The notes beneath the pieces were generated by a model. It saw nothing but the letters and a program-made list of their open reading frames with translations, did no database searches and was not told the DNA's origin. Below, one piece after another: positions 25,036 through 37,070 of a stretch of 64,000 nucleotides of DNA (positions are counted from its first letter, which is position 1; every line of letters begins with the position of its first letter). The stretch is from Carex sylvatica (Eukaryota > Streptophyta > Magnoliopsida > Poales > Cyperaceae). The position numbers and the translations under genes were made by a program. The stretch is taken from NCBI GenBank assembly GCA_964058845.1, contig CAXKVR010000105.1, positions 186,001 through 250,000 of the forward strand, given 5' to 3'.

Positions 25036-25356
25036 TAGAGTGGGAAAAAGGGTACGGCGGAGCACACGTGTTACTATTATGTGCCATAACTTGCGTGTTC
25101 CGTGCCGTTACCATTCGTGTGCTGTGACTAACTTGTAGAAAATTTGGCATGACACTGTACGTCACGCGAAAGATCCGGTTACAACACAGCACGTAATCAC
25201 GCGAGTCACGTGTAATTAGGACCGTTAGGTCTTTATCAAATGGTAAATCTTGAATAAACTAACTTAAATTATGAAAAAATAGTTAAACGTGATCAGTTAC
25301 GGTTGGACACAGCACGTGAATAGTCACAGTACGTGAGTCATAACGTGACTCGTGTA
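25036..25356. mobile_element. hAT MITE (TAGAGTGG family), truncated
   Basis: Left end TAGAGTGGGAAAAAGGGTAC preceded by TATACCAT (25028-25035). Similarity to the complete copy is lost near 25356 and there is no right terminus. The break probably dates from rearrangement of the tandem array. Confidence 0.75.
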
Positions 25357-25837
25357 CAACAATTTTATTAATTGCAAATCTCAGAATTAGTCAATCAATA
25401 AATTATTCTACACATTTATGGACCACATCCTATTAAATACATAGATTATCTAATATCTTAATTTCATATTAGATCACTTTAATTGTGACAATCATATATA
25501 ACAGTAAACAATTCATAATTATATTACATATATGCTCAACGTTGGATTAAGATTCAACAGGCTACCCTTTTATCCTTCCCTGTTTTGCATAGTGATGAAG
25601 TTTCAATCTATCAATCTAACTAGATTTTGTACATTTTATTGAATTTTGCTTCTCCTCTAGGCAAACTCTGCTTGTGAGAATTACGTATGCAATAAGTTAT
25701 CATTAAAAAAATTGAAAAAAGTATTCCCTCCCAATTCCGTCATAATAAATGAGCAAGCCAAATACGAAGAAGAAGCACAATATCTGAAATGAAAAACTTT
25801 GCCAAATATCACATGTCAAATATTATTCATATACCAT

Positions 25838-26637
25838 TAGAGTGGGAAAAATTTGGTGAACTATTTCATCGAGAAAGGAAGAACAGGAAAAATCAATCTA
25901 TCTACGAGCATCGACAAAAGTCAAAACTTATTAAAGTATACCAGTACCCAAGCTAAGAAAGAAGCAAGCATAAGCGAAAATGAGGAAAAAAAGGTAGACC
26001 AGTACATATATCAGTCCTTTCCTTATTTTCTATATCAAAAAAGAGATGAAATGGAAGCAAGAGGAGAGAGCATAGGAATGGTAGGCTGCAGCGTATAGAC
26101 CACTCCCTTCGCTCATGACTTTACAATATCTTTGCATACGGATTGGAAAGGAAAGCTTGTGAAGTAAGGATGGGTGGTTAAACCCGAGGCGTATGCCTAT
26201 TAAGAGTATCGTATTTATGGAACGGCGGAGCCGGCTCCGATATGGAACGGCACGTGTTACTGTTTCGTGCAGTGACTCATGTGTCCCGTGCCGTGACCAA
26301 TTTGTAGAAAATTTGTCACGGCACGTCACGCGAAAGATCCAATCACAGTACGTAATCACGCGAGTTACATGTAATTAGGACCGTTAGGTCTTAATCAAAT
26401 GGTGAATCTTGAATAAACTAACTTAAATTATGAAGAAATAGTTAAACATGATCAGTTACGTTTGGACACGGCACGTGATTAGTCACGGCACGCAAGTCAC
26501 GGAACCATCCGTCAACATTTTAGTCACGGCATGACATGGTACGGATCACTGTTCACTTGGTCACGTCACGTCACAGCACGAGACCAAAGTCACGGCGTAT
26601 TAATTACATCACGGCACGCCACATTTTTTCCACTCTA
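25838..26637. mobile_element. hAT MITE (TAGAGTGG family) with ~360-bp insert
   Basis: Both ends and the TATACCAT duplication (25830-25837 and 26638-26645) are present. Relative to the complete copy, about 25851-26212 is extra. The insert holds an 81-codon plus frame (25853-26098) with a Lys/Glu-rich product I do not recognise. Its base composition differs from the MITE. Confidence 0.8.
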
Positions 26638-27107
26638 TATACCATACAACAAAACATAAACGTGACAAATTTACAAAGAGCCTAACCCTATCAGCAAACA
26701 CTGTACCCAAATTGCTTTCTAATTAAACATGCAGATTTATTTTACTCTTCTTATTTTGACTGATTTCTTGTTTTGCAATGAAAGAAGAGGAGAGAATGGC
26801 TACCCTTTTATCCTTCCCTGTTTTGCATAGTGATGAAGTTTCAATCTATCAATCTAACTAGATTTTGTACATTTTATTGAATTTTACTTCTCCTCTAGGC
26901 AAACTCTGCTTGTGAGAATTACGTATGCAATAAGTTAAAATGAGGAAATTATTCCCTCCCAATTCCGTCATAATAAATGAGCAAGCCAAATACGAAGAAG
27001 CAGCACAAGATCTGAAATAAAAAACTTTGCCAAATATCACAAGTCAATATTATTCATATACCATACAGCAAAACATAAACGTGACAAATTTACAAAGAAC
27101 CTAACCC

Positions 27108-27109
<2 letters not shown>

Positions 27110-27142
<33 letters not shown>
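27110..27142. repeat. Poly(C) tract, 33 bp
   Basis: An uninterrupted run of C followed by a CA/CCCCA-rich stretch to about 27175. The length is liable to sequencing and assembly error. Confidence 0.9.
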
Positions 27143-27214
27143 ACACCCACACACACACCCACCCCCACCCCCACCAATAAAAAAAATGATAATAATAACA
27201 ATAACAAAGAAAAA

Positions 27215-27330
27215 GAAGAACCCGTCTTTGGTCTAGCCTTGTGAGAGGTCGTGAGTTTGAAATCCGAATGAGAAGTCTTTATGTATATTAAATGGAAGTT
27301 GGCAGGCTTGACCTCCACTTTTTTTATAAG
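27215..27330 (+). mobile_element. Possible tRNA-derived SINE fragment
   Basis: GAGGTCGTGAGTTTGAAATCC resembles a degenerate pol III B box within GGTCTAGCCTTGTGAGAGG. No clear A box, tail or target duplication is seen, so the call is weak. Confidence 0.25.
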
Positions 27331-27450
27331 AAAAACAACAAAGAAAAAGAAAATAGAAAAAAACCCACAAAAAAAAGAACTAAGTAATTAACATGAGCAA
27401 TCTTAATGCTGTAAATGGAACTGTTATATTTACGAAAGCATGTTAATTGC

Positions 27451-30400
27451 CTATGACCCCCTGGCGACTTTTATGAAGATGTCTTCTAGAGTTGTGTCGG
27501 CCAAACCCCATGCGTAGATTGTAAGCCGGCTCTTGGCCTTTTCCACTGCCTGGAAAACATCTGAAATTCTGACCTCCTGTTTTGGTATTTCAAACTTTTG
27601 CGTTCCACATATGTGGTAAATTTGTTTGGCATTTGGGGAGAGTCGCCGCACTAGGGTTTCTACTTCCTGTTCATGCTTTGCTGAAGTAGTCATGGTGAAC
27701 AGATATGACCCTCCATACCTTGCCTTCAACTACCATTATATTATACAAGTCAAATTTGTAATGTATTATTATCTACATTTCAGACACATGTAGAGTGTGT
27801 AAAAAAAAACACAAATACCAAAAATTACCTCCTTAGGATTGCCTAAACACTGGAAGCTTCCATCGACAAAAATACCAAGCCGGTCACATAAGACCTCTGC
27901 CTCCTCCATTGAATGTGCTGAAACAAAACAATTTGGGAAGTCATTTGCTGTAGTTTTGATTGTTATAAAAAGTTAATTTATGAAAGGAGAAACTACTAAT
28001 ACTTGTAAGAATAATAGCACGGTCTTTTTTGGCACGCTTGACAACATTCCACAAATTGTTTCTTGAGTCAGGGTCCAATCCAGTACTAGGCTCATCCATG
28101 TAAACAACCTAAAAAGGTGAAAGAAGAAATGATCTTAAGCTCACTACATAAAGGTAAATTATGCTACTAAACCCAAATTAAATATGTCAGTGGCACAGTA
28201 CTATTGCGCACCTTAGGGTCTCCAATGAGAGAAATCGCAACACTGAGTCTTCTTTTCATGCCACCGCTATACGTCCTAACTTGTTTGTCTCCAACTCCAC
28301 CATAGATTAAATTAACGCTCTTCAGTGATTCTTCGACTGCCTTAATTTTTTGAAAAGAAAGCTGTTTGGTAAGTAATGTTTTCGAGAATTAAGGACCCTC
28401 CACAAAAACTAATAGCATGTTATGGCGTTGTGTAATGTACCTTTGTTAAAGCGTCACCCTTAAGATTCTTGAGCCGTCCATAAAATAACAAATGTTCTCG
28501 TCCAGTCAAATTTTCCCATAACAAACTACATTTTTTAGCGAAGAAAATAGAAAGAATTTCATTAATTTTCTGTCAACACCCTTAATTATAACTTATAAGA
28601 ATGACTCATCTTTCTTATATCAGATGTAACAGAGAGGGACACAAGACAAGTAAAGAAAGATAATTTGGAAAATAGGGAAGATTAGCGTAAGCTTACTCAT
28701 GCTGGGGGCAGACACCCATGTTGGTATGGATGCCATCCATGTCAGTGCTTATGTCCATTCCTTGTACATATGCTGTACCTGATGTTGGCTTAGTCAACCC
28801 TGTCATCTGTTCACACCAAAAATAACCCCTAGTTATTACCTAAATATAGTTTATCTAACAATTAATTTAGTTAGAATTCAAGAACTTGACTACTGAAACA
28901 GGAGAATACGAACCATATGGATCCAATACCATATATTCCGTTGGAGGTAAACAAATATTGATTTAATCTTTCCACATTGGAAAAGGGGAATACGAACCAT
29001 ATGGATGAAGGATGTCTTGCCAGCACCGTTGGGGCCAAGCATTCCGAAACACTCACCCTGTGGCAGAGCAAGAGAGAGGCCCTTCACTGACAGCTTGTCA
29101 GGGTTGCCGTCTCGTCCATGGTGCACCTTTGTTAGGTTGTTAGATATCACGGCATAGTTGTTTCTTTTTTCTTCCATCACCAGCTTCTCCACCAACTCCC
29201 TCTGCATTGCAATTCAGTTATACTTATATCCATTCCGTTGATCCAACTACTTTTCCAATTATCTTCAAACCTATAGAGCTTCATATTATTACACATAACC
29301 AAGCAACTGACTACTAGTCTCATCAAAATAAAAAATAAAAAATTGGAAAAAGGAGGAGACATCAAACATACCTCTTGAGTGACGTCAGACTTGTTGTGGA
29401 CATCAATGACGACTTTGGCAGAGCCCTGGCGGTTGAAGCTAGTTGTCAACTGAAGCGACAACGACCTGCTCATCTTTTTCTTCTTCAAGAAGTTCAAGAA
29501 AAAGTGGGGAACTTTATGGATGCTACCTCCGAGGGACGACACCTGGTCAAGGTAGAATGATAGAGAAAACAGCACCATCCACTCCAGCATCATAATGATC
29601 ATGACATCTCTCATGCCGTTCTCTGAGATGCTAAGATCCCCCCACCTCATTCCTTTTGTGCTCATGACACTTCCGCTGAACGCGTACTGCCCAAACTCAT
29701 ACAAACCTCGGTACAGAGAGAAGCCTGGTACCAACTCAATCAGTATAATCCAACCCCCTGTGTACAAGATTTTGATTTTCAAGTTTAAAAGGAAAAATGG
29801 GCATTTTAGTCAATCAAACAAGTACACAAAGTGAGCATACCTACTGTCTTGTTAATATGTACTTGAGAAATATTCTTACTTGGAAATGATAGATCTTCGA
29901 CCAAGAACTGCAAGAGAAATGTGCTGAGTAAGCCAGATCCAAACACATAAATGTAGCCAATCACTGCACCACACGGTTTAAACGAGCAATATTACAATTA
30001 AATATTTTATTTCAGTGAGAGATATTTAAAGAGTTGCCAATTAGGTTTCCTCAGTTTGCATTTATAACACTAAACGTTCTTAGTCTGACCTGTAGCAGTG
30101 TTAACAGTTGAAAAGAAAGAAGCCACAAGAAAAGTGAAGGCAATCTGAAGATTGATGTAAATGAAATAAAACACCACTTGTATGCTATAGTCATTTAATC
30201 TGAAAAAGTTCAATCCTGAAGAAAACCAAGAAATTACTCAGCATTTACATTAAACGTCTCAAATTCTTAGCAATAGTATTCATGACAAGGCTGATTTAAA
30301 AAATAATTAAAAAAGTTTGCTACCTATTAGAGAGCCGAATATCACAAATAAAATTATATAGGCTGCAGATAGCAATAAGAAGTACAAATAAGAAATCAAC

Positions 30401-33400
30401 CAATAGGGGCCATCAGTTAATCCATGAATCTTCATCATTATCTTCAATTTTTGTTGCTTCTCGTACACCAAGTGAGTGAGTATAACCTATAATACATGAG
30501 GAGATGAAGTATTAGTAAGAAACTATAAGATTACTAATTTGTGTAATTTATGAATAGTAGCTGTACTTACCGGAAAAAGTAGCTGAACTACCCAAGTGAA
30601 GAACAAAGGACCCAGAAGAGAAGAGAAATCTAACCGAAATTTTGTTCCAACTTTGGGTGTCTCTTTCACAAATTTAAATTCCATGGTCACTCCAGCTCCT
30701 TTTAGAAACTTGAGAAAAGCATTTGATGCCTGTTATATGCAGGTGGCCAAAATTATTATTTTGTTTCTTTTCATTTTAAAAAAGAAGAAGAAAAAAAATC
30801 TAGGAAATGCCTATTTACATTTGTATTAGCATATTCTTTTCTACATTTAACTGGACATATATACTGGTACTAATACAAGGACCATTATAGATAGCTTCTT
30901 GTGTCAGAAGTCAATGTTCATACACACAATTCAATGCAAGATTATTGCCTTGGAGCAAAATCAAAAACACAAAAAGGGGAGATTGAGGTTTGTTTTTCTT
31001 TTACCACATTCAAAGAGCGCGGGACCCTCAGGAAACGAATGTGGTTATGTCCATTATTTTTACTGTAGGTGGAGTTGTACCATATATCAATGTTGTAGCC
31101 CATATCACTCGTATCTAAAAAGTCATAAGCTGCCAAACACAAGATCGGAAGAGTCGTTTCAACTTGAAAAGAAATTATGCAAATATACTCTGTTAAAAAC
31201 ATAATGCAAGCACGAGAGCAGTACCAGTAAGATGCTCGTTCGATCTTCTCTCTGTATTGCTTTGCCGATAACCCCTAAATAGCTCATCATTTATCATCGA
31301 TGATGCATTGCGCCATAGCGGCAACCCCTGAACACATACTACATCTGTACATTTTTCAGAGGAGGCAATATACTTTAGTTTCACCAAAACTGATACTGAT
31401 ATAATCAAGGTTACTACGTAAACCAAAGAATTAACCATGGAGTAGAATCAGACCTATAGTAAAGGATAACCCTTGGTAATTGATTGTAGCTTTGGTTGAA
31501 GGGTTAGAGAGGCAGGATGGTTGAATGTAATAGAGACGTTTGTTTGGGATAAATGCTGGCTCAATGTACAGAGTGTCTCTGGTGCTCATGTTTGTGCTCT
31601 GAAATATAAAAAATAATACAACTAATATTTGAAAAATTTCGTGCTATAAAAACTTTAAATTACAACAAGCAGCTCTGGTTGAGATTGTTAAATGAAGACT
31701 CACAGGTACAACATGTGAGAAGAGAGTAAGATAATCAGAAAAGTTAGGAGAACTATTCATCACCGGAAATAAACTCCCTGTTAGAGCTGTCATGCCACCA
31801 ACAATAAAGAAATTAATCATTTACACCATATAAAGATGAAAATTATAATAAATTATGTAAAGGAAATTAAAAAGACGAAATGATAGCTCAGAAAACATAG
31901 GTACTTTGTGCAAAAGTCTGGTTTTGGCCTGTAAAGAGTACAGTAGCAGGACAAGAGCCAGAGAACCGGCATGACGAGTCGGGCAAGTCACCAAATGGGA
32001 GATACACATTCCGCACTGCACGGAACTCTGGAAGGGGCACCTGCATCAGGGCAGGCCCCTCGGGCGGGTTGGGTATAGCACAACTGCCGACCTGTTTCAA
32101 GGTCGAGTACTGGGACCCACACACCTTCTGGCAAGTGCTTGTGCCTTTGACTGGGATGCACGTGCATCCACATTGGTACAAGGGCTTGTCCATCTCGTTG
32201 TTAATCACAGCTTGGAGGATTATCAGAAGGACACAAATTAGGATTGGGTATACGACAGTGCACATGTTCGTCCTGATGTTCCTCTTCTGTTCATCACCAT
32301 ATTAGTTTATTAGTGTATAGATTAAGCAAATTTGATTATAAATACAGGGAATTAGTTAATCAATTATTTTTCTTGTGAAGATGCACAAGTCAATATGTTG
32401 AATAGTATTAATTGCCTCTTGGGTTGTTTTGTAAAGACTGAATTGATAGAGCAATATCTTTCTTCCAGAAATCAAAGAACAAAGAACAACACGGGGTGCG
32501 AAGCCATATCCACTTCTGGAAACACCAAATGCATAACCTCGATGGGCGGGGAAGAAGAATGTGGGAGATAGCATGGGCAACGGTCTTCTGGACGTTATGG
32601 AGAGAAAGAAATAACAGGTTCTTTGGTGATAGAATTAGGTCAATTCTAAGGGGAGGATGTCAAGTGCGAGATTGTGTATTGTGTGGAGACATGGTAACGG
32701 AAACGGATGTGCACTTTTTCTGAAAATGTACCTATATGGCTATATACTGGCGTATGGTTCTAACATTCTACAATGACTAGCAACCGTTAAATGTCAAGTC
32801 ACACGTGCAACTATGGATAGCCATAGCTCGGCAATTGGATGAGGTCGGGAGGAGGACCTGGGATACGGTTTGGTCAGCAGGGCTATGGGCTCTATGGCGC
32901 GAGAGGAACAATAGAATCTTTAGCCTGAGATCGAAATCTCAGGAAATACTCACGAGAGAAATGAGAGGCAATATTAGGCAATAGATTAACAACAGTTAGA
33001 TGACGAGAATAATTGATACAATAATAGACCAGTCGGTAGATGTAATTTCAGATTTGTTTAAGATAATATAATTAATTGTAATTAAGTTTCAAACTTTTAA
33101 TCCATTTGGGTTGTATAATTTTTCTTATCAATGAAAATTGTAAGATGATGACTTGCCACCTTATTCTCAAAAAAAAAAAGATAGATTAGCTCTCTCACAA
33201 TAGATACATGTGTAAAAATAATACAGTGGGAGAAACACTGTTGATTTGATGCTCGAGTAGCACATATTGTAATATAAATAATAACTGTACAGAGTAGATA
33301 TAGTTGAGACAATCTAAGTTCACTTGAGCTATGTAAATATTCTTTTATTAATGGAAATCATAAGATGGCAAGTTGCCAACTTACCCTCAAAAAAAAAGAA

Positions 33401-33764
33401 AGGGGGTCAATGCAGTAGATTGATTTTATTTTTTTTATTTTTTTTGAGAAAGAGTAGATTGATATTGTAATTCTTTTATTCAGCATCCCAAGTAATGTAC
33501 AAAATGTGCAAATTTGTTGGAATTAGGATACAAAGCCAGAGAATAAGACATAAATATATGTTGATTACAATCAAATGAAGAGACCTGAAAGGTGAGATTC
33601 TTTCGGAGAAGAGCATTAGCCTGAGTTGAGAAGCTCGCTACGCCTCTCTCTCTTTCCATGTCACCACCTCTGGTGTCAGAGCCCTTAAGGCTCCGCGCTG
33701 AAGGTGATGATACGGGTACTATTGCTGATGCCTCATGATCGCTACTCTCTCTCTTTTTCTTCAC
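27451..33764 (-). CDS. ABCA7: Half-size ABC transporter, subfamily A (ABCA7-like)
   Basis: A single transmembrane domain plus nucleotide-binding domain transporter of the plant ABCA3-8 group; substrate unknown. Exons in transcript order: 33764-33585, 32286-31905, 31786-31704, 31598-31454, 31344-31225, 31129-31005, 30729-30571, 30486-30324, 30215-30090, 29963-29880, 29757-29372, 29201-28998, 28806-28697, 28525-28441, 28340-28212, 28108-28003, 27917-27829, 27729-27451. They join in frame to 984 residues. Landmarks: [13 protein letters not shown] (near 48-60), TM1 about 69-87, a Cys-rich loop [19 protein letters not shown], Walker [10 protein letters not shown] (707-715), signature SGGMKRRL (809-816), Walker B VVYMDEP (828-834), H-loop near His864. 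It exceeds the usual ~935 residues partly through an N-terminal extension, so the Met at residue 36 is an alternative start. Confidence 0.94.
28886..29012 (-). repeat. Direct repeat of an exon-intron boundary in the ABCA7-like gene
   Basis: About 27 bp spanning the 3' end of exon 12 and its donor (ATCCATATG then GTTCGTATTC) recurs 84 bp downstream. The intervening 84 bases are open in frame. The second potential donor, at about 28914, would therefore add 28 residues right after Walker A. The usual donor gives the family-typical join to [10 protein letters not shown]. Confidence 0.75.
32460..33179 (+). mobile_element. LINE 3' fragment in intron 1 of ABCA7-like gene
   Basis: Antisense to the host gene. 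Fragmented frames give [12 protein letters not shown], then [16 protein letters not shown], a zf-RVT-type Cys motif, then [12 protein letters not shown], all typical of the C-terminus of plant LINE ORF2. Stops and a frameshift interrupt them. The 3' end reads ATGACTTGCCACCTTATTC and then an A run (33168-33179). The two WRERNN motifs suggest internal rearrangement or two overlapping insertions. Confidence 0.75.
33255..33398 (+). mobile_element. Second LINE 3' tail in intron 1
   Basis: ATCATAAGATGGCAAGTTGC then CAACTTACCCTC and an A-rich tail (33388-33401) repeat the 3' end of the element at 32460-33179 with divergence. This is a separate, strongly 5'-truncated insertion. Confidence 0.55.
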
Positions 33765-33891
33765 TCAATAGTTTTCTTGAATACTATGATTACTATGCTT
33801 ATACAATCATTCAAAGATCGATTGATTTGAAATTAAGCAACTTTGGAGATGTGAGGAAAAGAAGAGATGAGAGCAAGAAAGAAGACTGAAA

Positions 33892-33899
33892 ATATATAG
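33892..33899 (-). promoter_or_regulatory. TATA-like box for ABCA7-like gene
   Basis: On the minus strand TATATATT lies about 130 bp before the start codon, followed by a CT-rich leader. The position is plausible for a core promoter but unproven. Confidence 0.4.
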
Positions 33900-33900
33900 T

Positions 33901-34593
33901 TCGTTATTCCTGTCCCACCCGATATCCTCTTTCTTGTCTTTCATTTCCGTAATTCTGTCAAAAAGACCAAATTTAAATTTCGAAAAAGGAAGTACTAAAA
34001 CGTACCTAGTTGTAATAATTTACTCGAACCAAATCATTCAACTTGACAAGATTTTAATAATTAAGACCCTTTCATATTTTTTCATATATTATTCGAATGT
34101 TTTTTTTTTTTTTTAAATTACAGATTCATTCTAAAATGCAAATTAATTCACAGACCATCTATTTCATCCGCAATTTATGCTAGATATGGGTAGACCTCGT
34201 TGTTGTTGTTGTTTTTTATTTATTTATTTATTTATTTATAGGAATGTCGGTTCTTTGAGCTTTCCAACCTGTAACCTAAGTGAATTAAAATTTAAATCCC
34301 ACCAGTGAGATAGAATTCATAATAATTTGCATTGTATAATATATTAGTAAATATTGTTCTGTAACATAGTTAACTTGCAAACAATAATGTTATGAGCATT
34401 TAAATTAATCAACAAATTTTAGTCTCGGCCAAAATATTTATTGTTTGGTTCGACGTACCAGTCTCATTATTGATTGAAAATCCCTTTGCTATTGAATATA
34501 AGTAACAACTTTTTTCTTTTGATGTCAATTGTTTTTTCTTCTGAAAAAGTGTTCTAGGCCTAGAGCAAAATACCATGCATGTACAATTTTAGA
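33901..34593. other. Intergenic upstream of ABCA7-like gene
   Basis: No gene seen. It holds a GTT trinucleotide run (about 34200), a (TTTA)n microsatellite (about 34217-34240) and T runs. Confidence 0.5.
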
Positions 34594-35009
34594 AGTGAAC
34601 TAGGGTGTTCTTAAGTTCACCAAGCTTTTTGGTGAACTCAAGTCTAAAATCTATTGAATCGATTTCAAATGATGAATCCGAACTGTTAAAATCCGTCTAT
34701 CTTACAAGTGATGTGTATACATATAGAATTTTTTAATTTTAAAATTAATTTTACATAGGGTCAAGTGGTCAAAAAAACATTCAAAAAATGAATGCATTAA
34801 AATTAATTTATTAATCTTCTAATTTTGACGACTTGACTTTATACTAAATTAATTCGAATGTTTAAAATTTTCACATGTATACGCATTACTCGTAAGGTAG
34901 ACGGATTTCAACGGTTCGGATTCATTATTTGAAGTCAATTCAATAAATTTTAGACTTGAGTTCACCAAAGAGTTTGATGAACTTAAGATCGAACACCCTA
35001 GTTCTACTC
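34594..35009. mobile_element. Foldback Mutator-like MITE, copy 2
   Basis: About 416 bp, starting AGTGAACTAGGGTGTTC and ending AACACCCTAGTTCTACTC, homologous along its length to 21003-21416. I could not see a clear target duplication, so it is older or its flanks changed. Confidence 0.8.
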
Positions 35010-35159
35010 GTGTTCTAGACTCAAAAGAAAAAAAAAAAAGGACATTGGTATCTAGAAAATTTATATTGTCTATACATCTCAAATTTACAATAATGAAACT
35101 ATTATTATTGTATTTTAAACATTGACAAACACTATGGATGGTTTTAAAACATTTGGCCG

Positions 35160-35657
35160 GGTTCAATAGTTTTGACAACACTCATTTAACTCAGACATAT
35201 GCATGCAGTATTATCATCCTGTCGGATTCAGTTTTTCAGGAAAAGGCAAACAGCCAGTCAGAGAGCGATTTATGCCTTGGTCTCGAGGGCTTTGATATTT
35301 CTGATTACCTTAGAGACTGTGCTGAGTATATATGATGCTGCTTTTATAGCTGATCTATCTACTGCTGATTCGTATTCTTCTTTTGTTAGTGCCTCTACTT
35401 CTCGTTTTAATGTTAGAGATAATTAGTCTATATAAGTTGTGCTTTGTTTTGTGGTTATCTTGTCTTAATGTTCTTGTTACTTAGATATCCTGACAATATG
35501 TTATACCTTGTATGCTTTATGATATTAGTTTTAGATATCTTTTTGGTGCTTCACACCTTGAGGATTTTATCATTTTTAGTTTTATCAATTTTGTATCAAT
35601 TATATATTTTTGTTTCTAATGAAACAAGTGGCTTGCCACTTTTATCAAAAAGAAAAA
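35160..35657 (+). mobile_element. Probable LINE 3'-end fragment
   Basis: The end TTTCTAATGAAACAAGTGGC then TTGCCACTTTTATC and an A-rich tail is a typical plant LINE 3' terminus and resembles those in the ABCA7-like intron. Upstream short frames hold no intact reverse-transcriptase motif. Confidence 0.5.
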
Positions 35658-35659
35658 GA

Positions 35660-36155
35660 TAAACTGTACGTCAACGTATTATTTTGTGCATTCACGTTAT
35701 ACATTGCTTCCTCCAAGTATAGACGTATAGACAATTAGATCATCTCGTACTTTCTTTCGTCAAATTGAACGTACGCCTGCATTCAGTTTACGAACTAAAG
35801 GTGTCAAACTTAAAAATTTAATATACTTCTTTTGTTTGTAAAAGAATAGCAAGATTGGTAAATAGTAAAAGTTCTGTATTACATCCAAATTCATTCCATC
35901 AAAAATCCAATGGACCATAAACAAATGAATATACGAGCTCAACCTTAGGTTTATAATTTGGATCATGATAACAATTTCCGCAGGTCTATCTCCGTAAAAA
36001 ATTCCGCACAAACTGTCAAAAATATGATGGGGGGACCGCTCAGTCATTAATAAACATTTCGTAAACTGTTAGTATTTAACTTGAAGCACTAAAGTATTTA
36101 TCTTGAATTTACAAAGTATTAATCTCTATGCAATGATATCTATTTATGAAAAAAT
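35660..36155. other. Intergenic, nothing recognised
   Basis: AT-rich, no gene or clear repeat terminus apart from short motifs like CCGCACAAACTG that foreshadow the repeat cluster to the right. Confidence 0.45.
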
Positions 36156-36159
36156 AAAT

Positions 36160-37070
36160 CAATCCATCAATTATCCCCGCACAAAATTTCCTTTTTTTTT
36201 TTTTGAATCGTCCCTGCACAACTGGGGACCATTAAATAAACAATCCCATCATAAATACTTGTCAGTTATCCTCACACAAATTTTTTTTTTTTTTGGATTA
36301 TCCCCGCACAACTGAAAACCATTAAATAAACAATCTCCTCAGCCAATGATAAATATTTTTCATACATAATGATAAATACTTTATATTACATGGATAAATA
36401 TTTTATGTTACATGGATAAGTACTTCTTAAACATAATTGCAACTTTCAACAAAAAATCAATAATAAATACTTCTCAAATATAATGATAAATATTTTATGT
36501 TACATGGATAAATACTTCTCAGACATAACTGCAACTTTTAGTAAAACATCAATGATAAATACTTCTCAAGCATAATGATAAATATTTTATGTTACATGGA
36601 TAAATACTTCTCAGACATAATTGCAACTTTCAGTAAAACATCAATAATAAATACTTCTCAGACATAATGATAAATATTTTATGTTACATGGATAAATACT
36701 TCTTAGACATATCTACAATTTTTAGTAAAATATTAATGATAAATATTTTTCAAGCATAATAATAAATACTTTATGTTACATGGATAAATAATTTATGTTA
36801 CATGAATAAATACTTTATGTTAGCGGGAATTGTTATTAAAGAAAAATATAATTAATGCAGTGATTATTATTTTAGGACAGTATAATTAATGCGGAGATTG
36901 TTATTAGAGGACAGCATAATTAATGCGGGGATTGTTATTAAATGATAGTCTAATTTAGTGCGGGGATAAATAAAAATTATTAGCGGAATAAATGGGGAGA
37001 TAAATAGCTGTTAAGGAAGTTAATATTGAGGAGAGATAGTGCGGGGAAAAAGAGGGGACAAAGGTGAGAA
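36160..37070. repeat. Cluster of three short tandem repeats with CCCCGCAC ends
   Basis: It holds a ~120-bp unit twice (TTATCCCCGCACAA at about 36173 and 36299); a 92-bp unit about five times with TTTTATGTTACATGG starting at 36401, 36493, 36585, 36677 and about 36769; and a 34-bp unit about four times (TATAATTAATGC at 36847, 36881, 36915, 36949). Left-side ATCCCCGCAC and right-side GTGCGGGGA face each other, so the whole may be one repeat-filled non-autonomous transposon. No coding sequence. Confidence 0.75.

Larger units (their letters stand above)
23741..27107. repeat. Tandem array of a ~0.9-kb unit, four copies
   Basis: The unit starts near CAAACACTGTACCCAAATTG (23741, 24666, 26696) and carries GGCTACCCTTTTATCCTTCC (23844, 24769, 25560, 26799). 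Copy 3 lacks its first ~100 bp. Copies 1, 2 and 3 contain a hAT MITE at the same site. Copy 4 ends CATATACCATACAGC with no insertion, which is the empty site. The small minus frames (24828-25028 and 26858-27040) are two copies of the same repeat sequence. Confidence 0.85.

Noticed and set aside
36401..36835. 92-bp repeats as a CRISPR array
   Set aside because: Eukaryotic AT-rich direct repeats with no spacer structure and no cas genes; an ordinary satellite.
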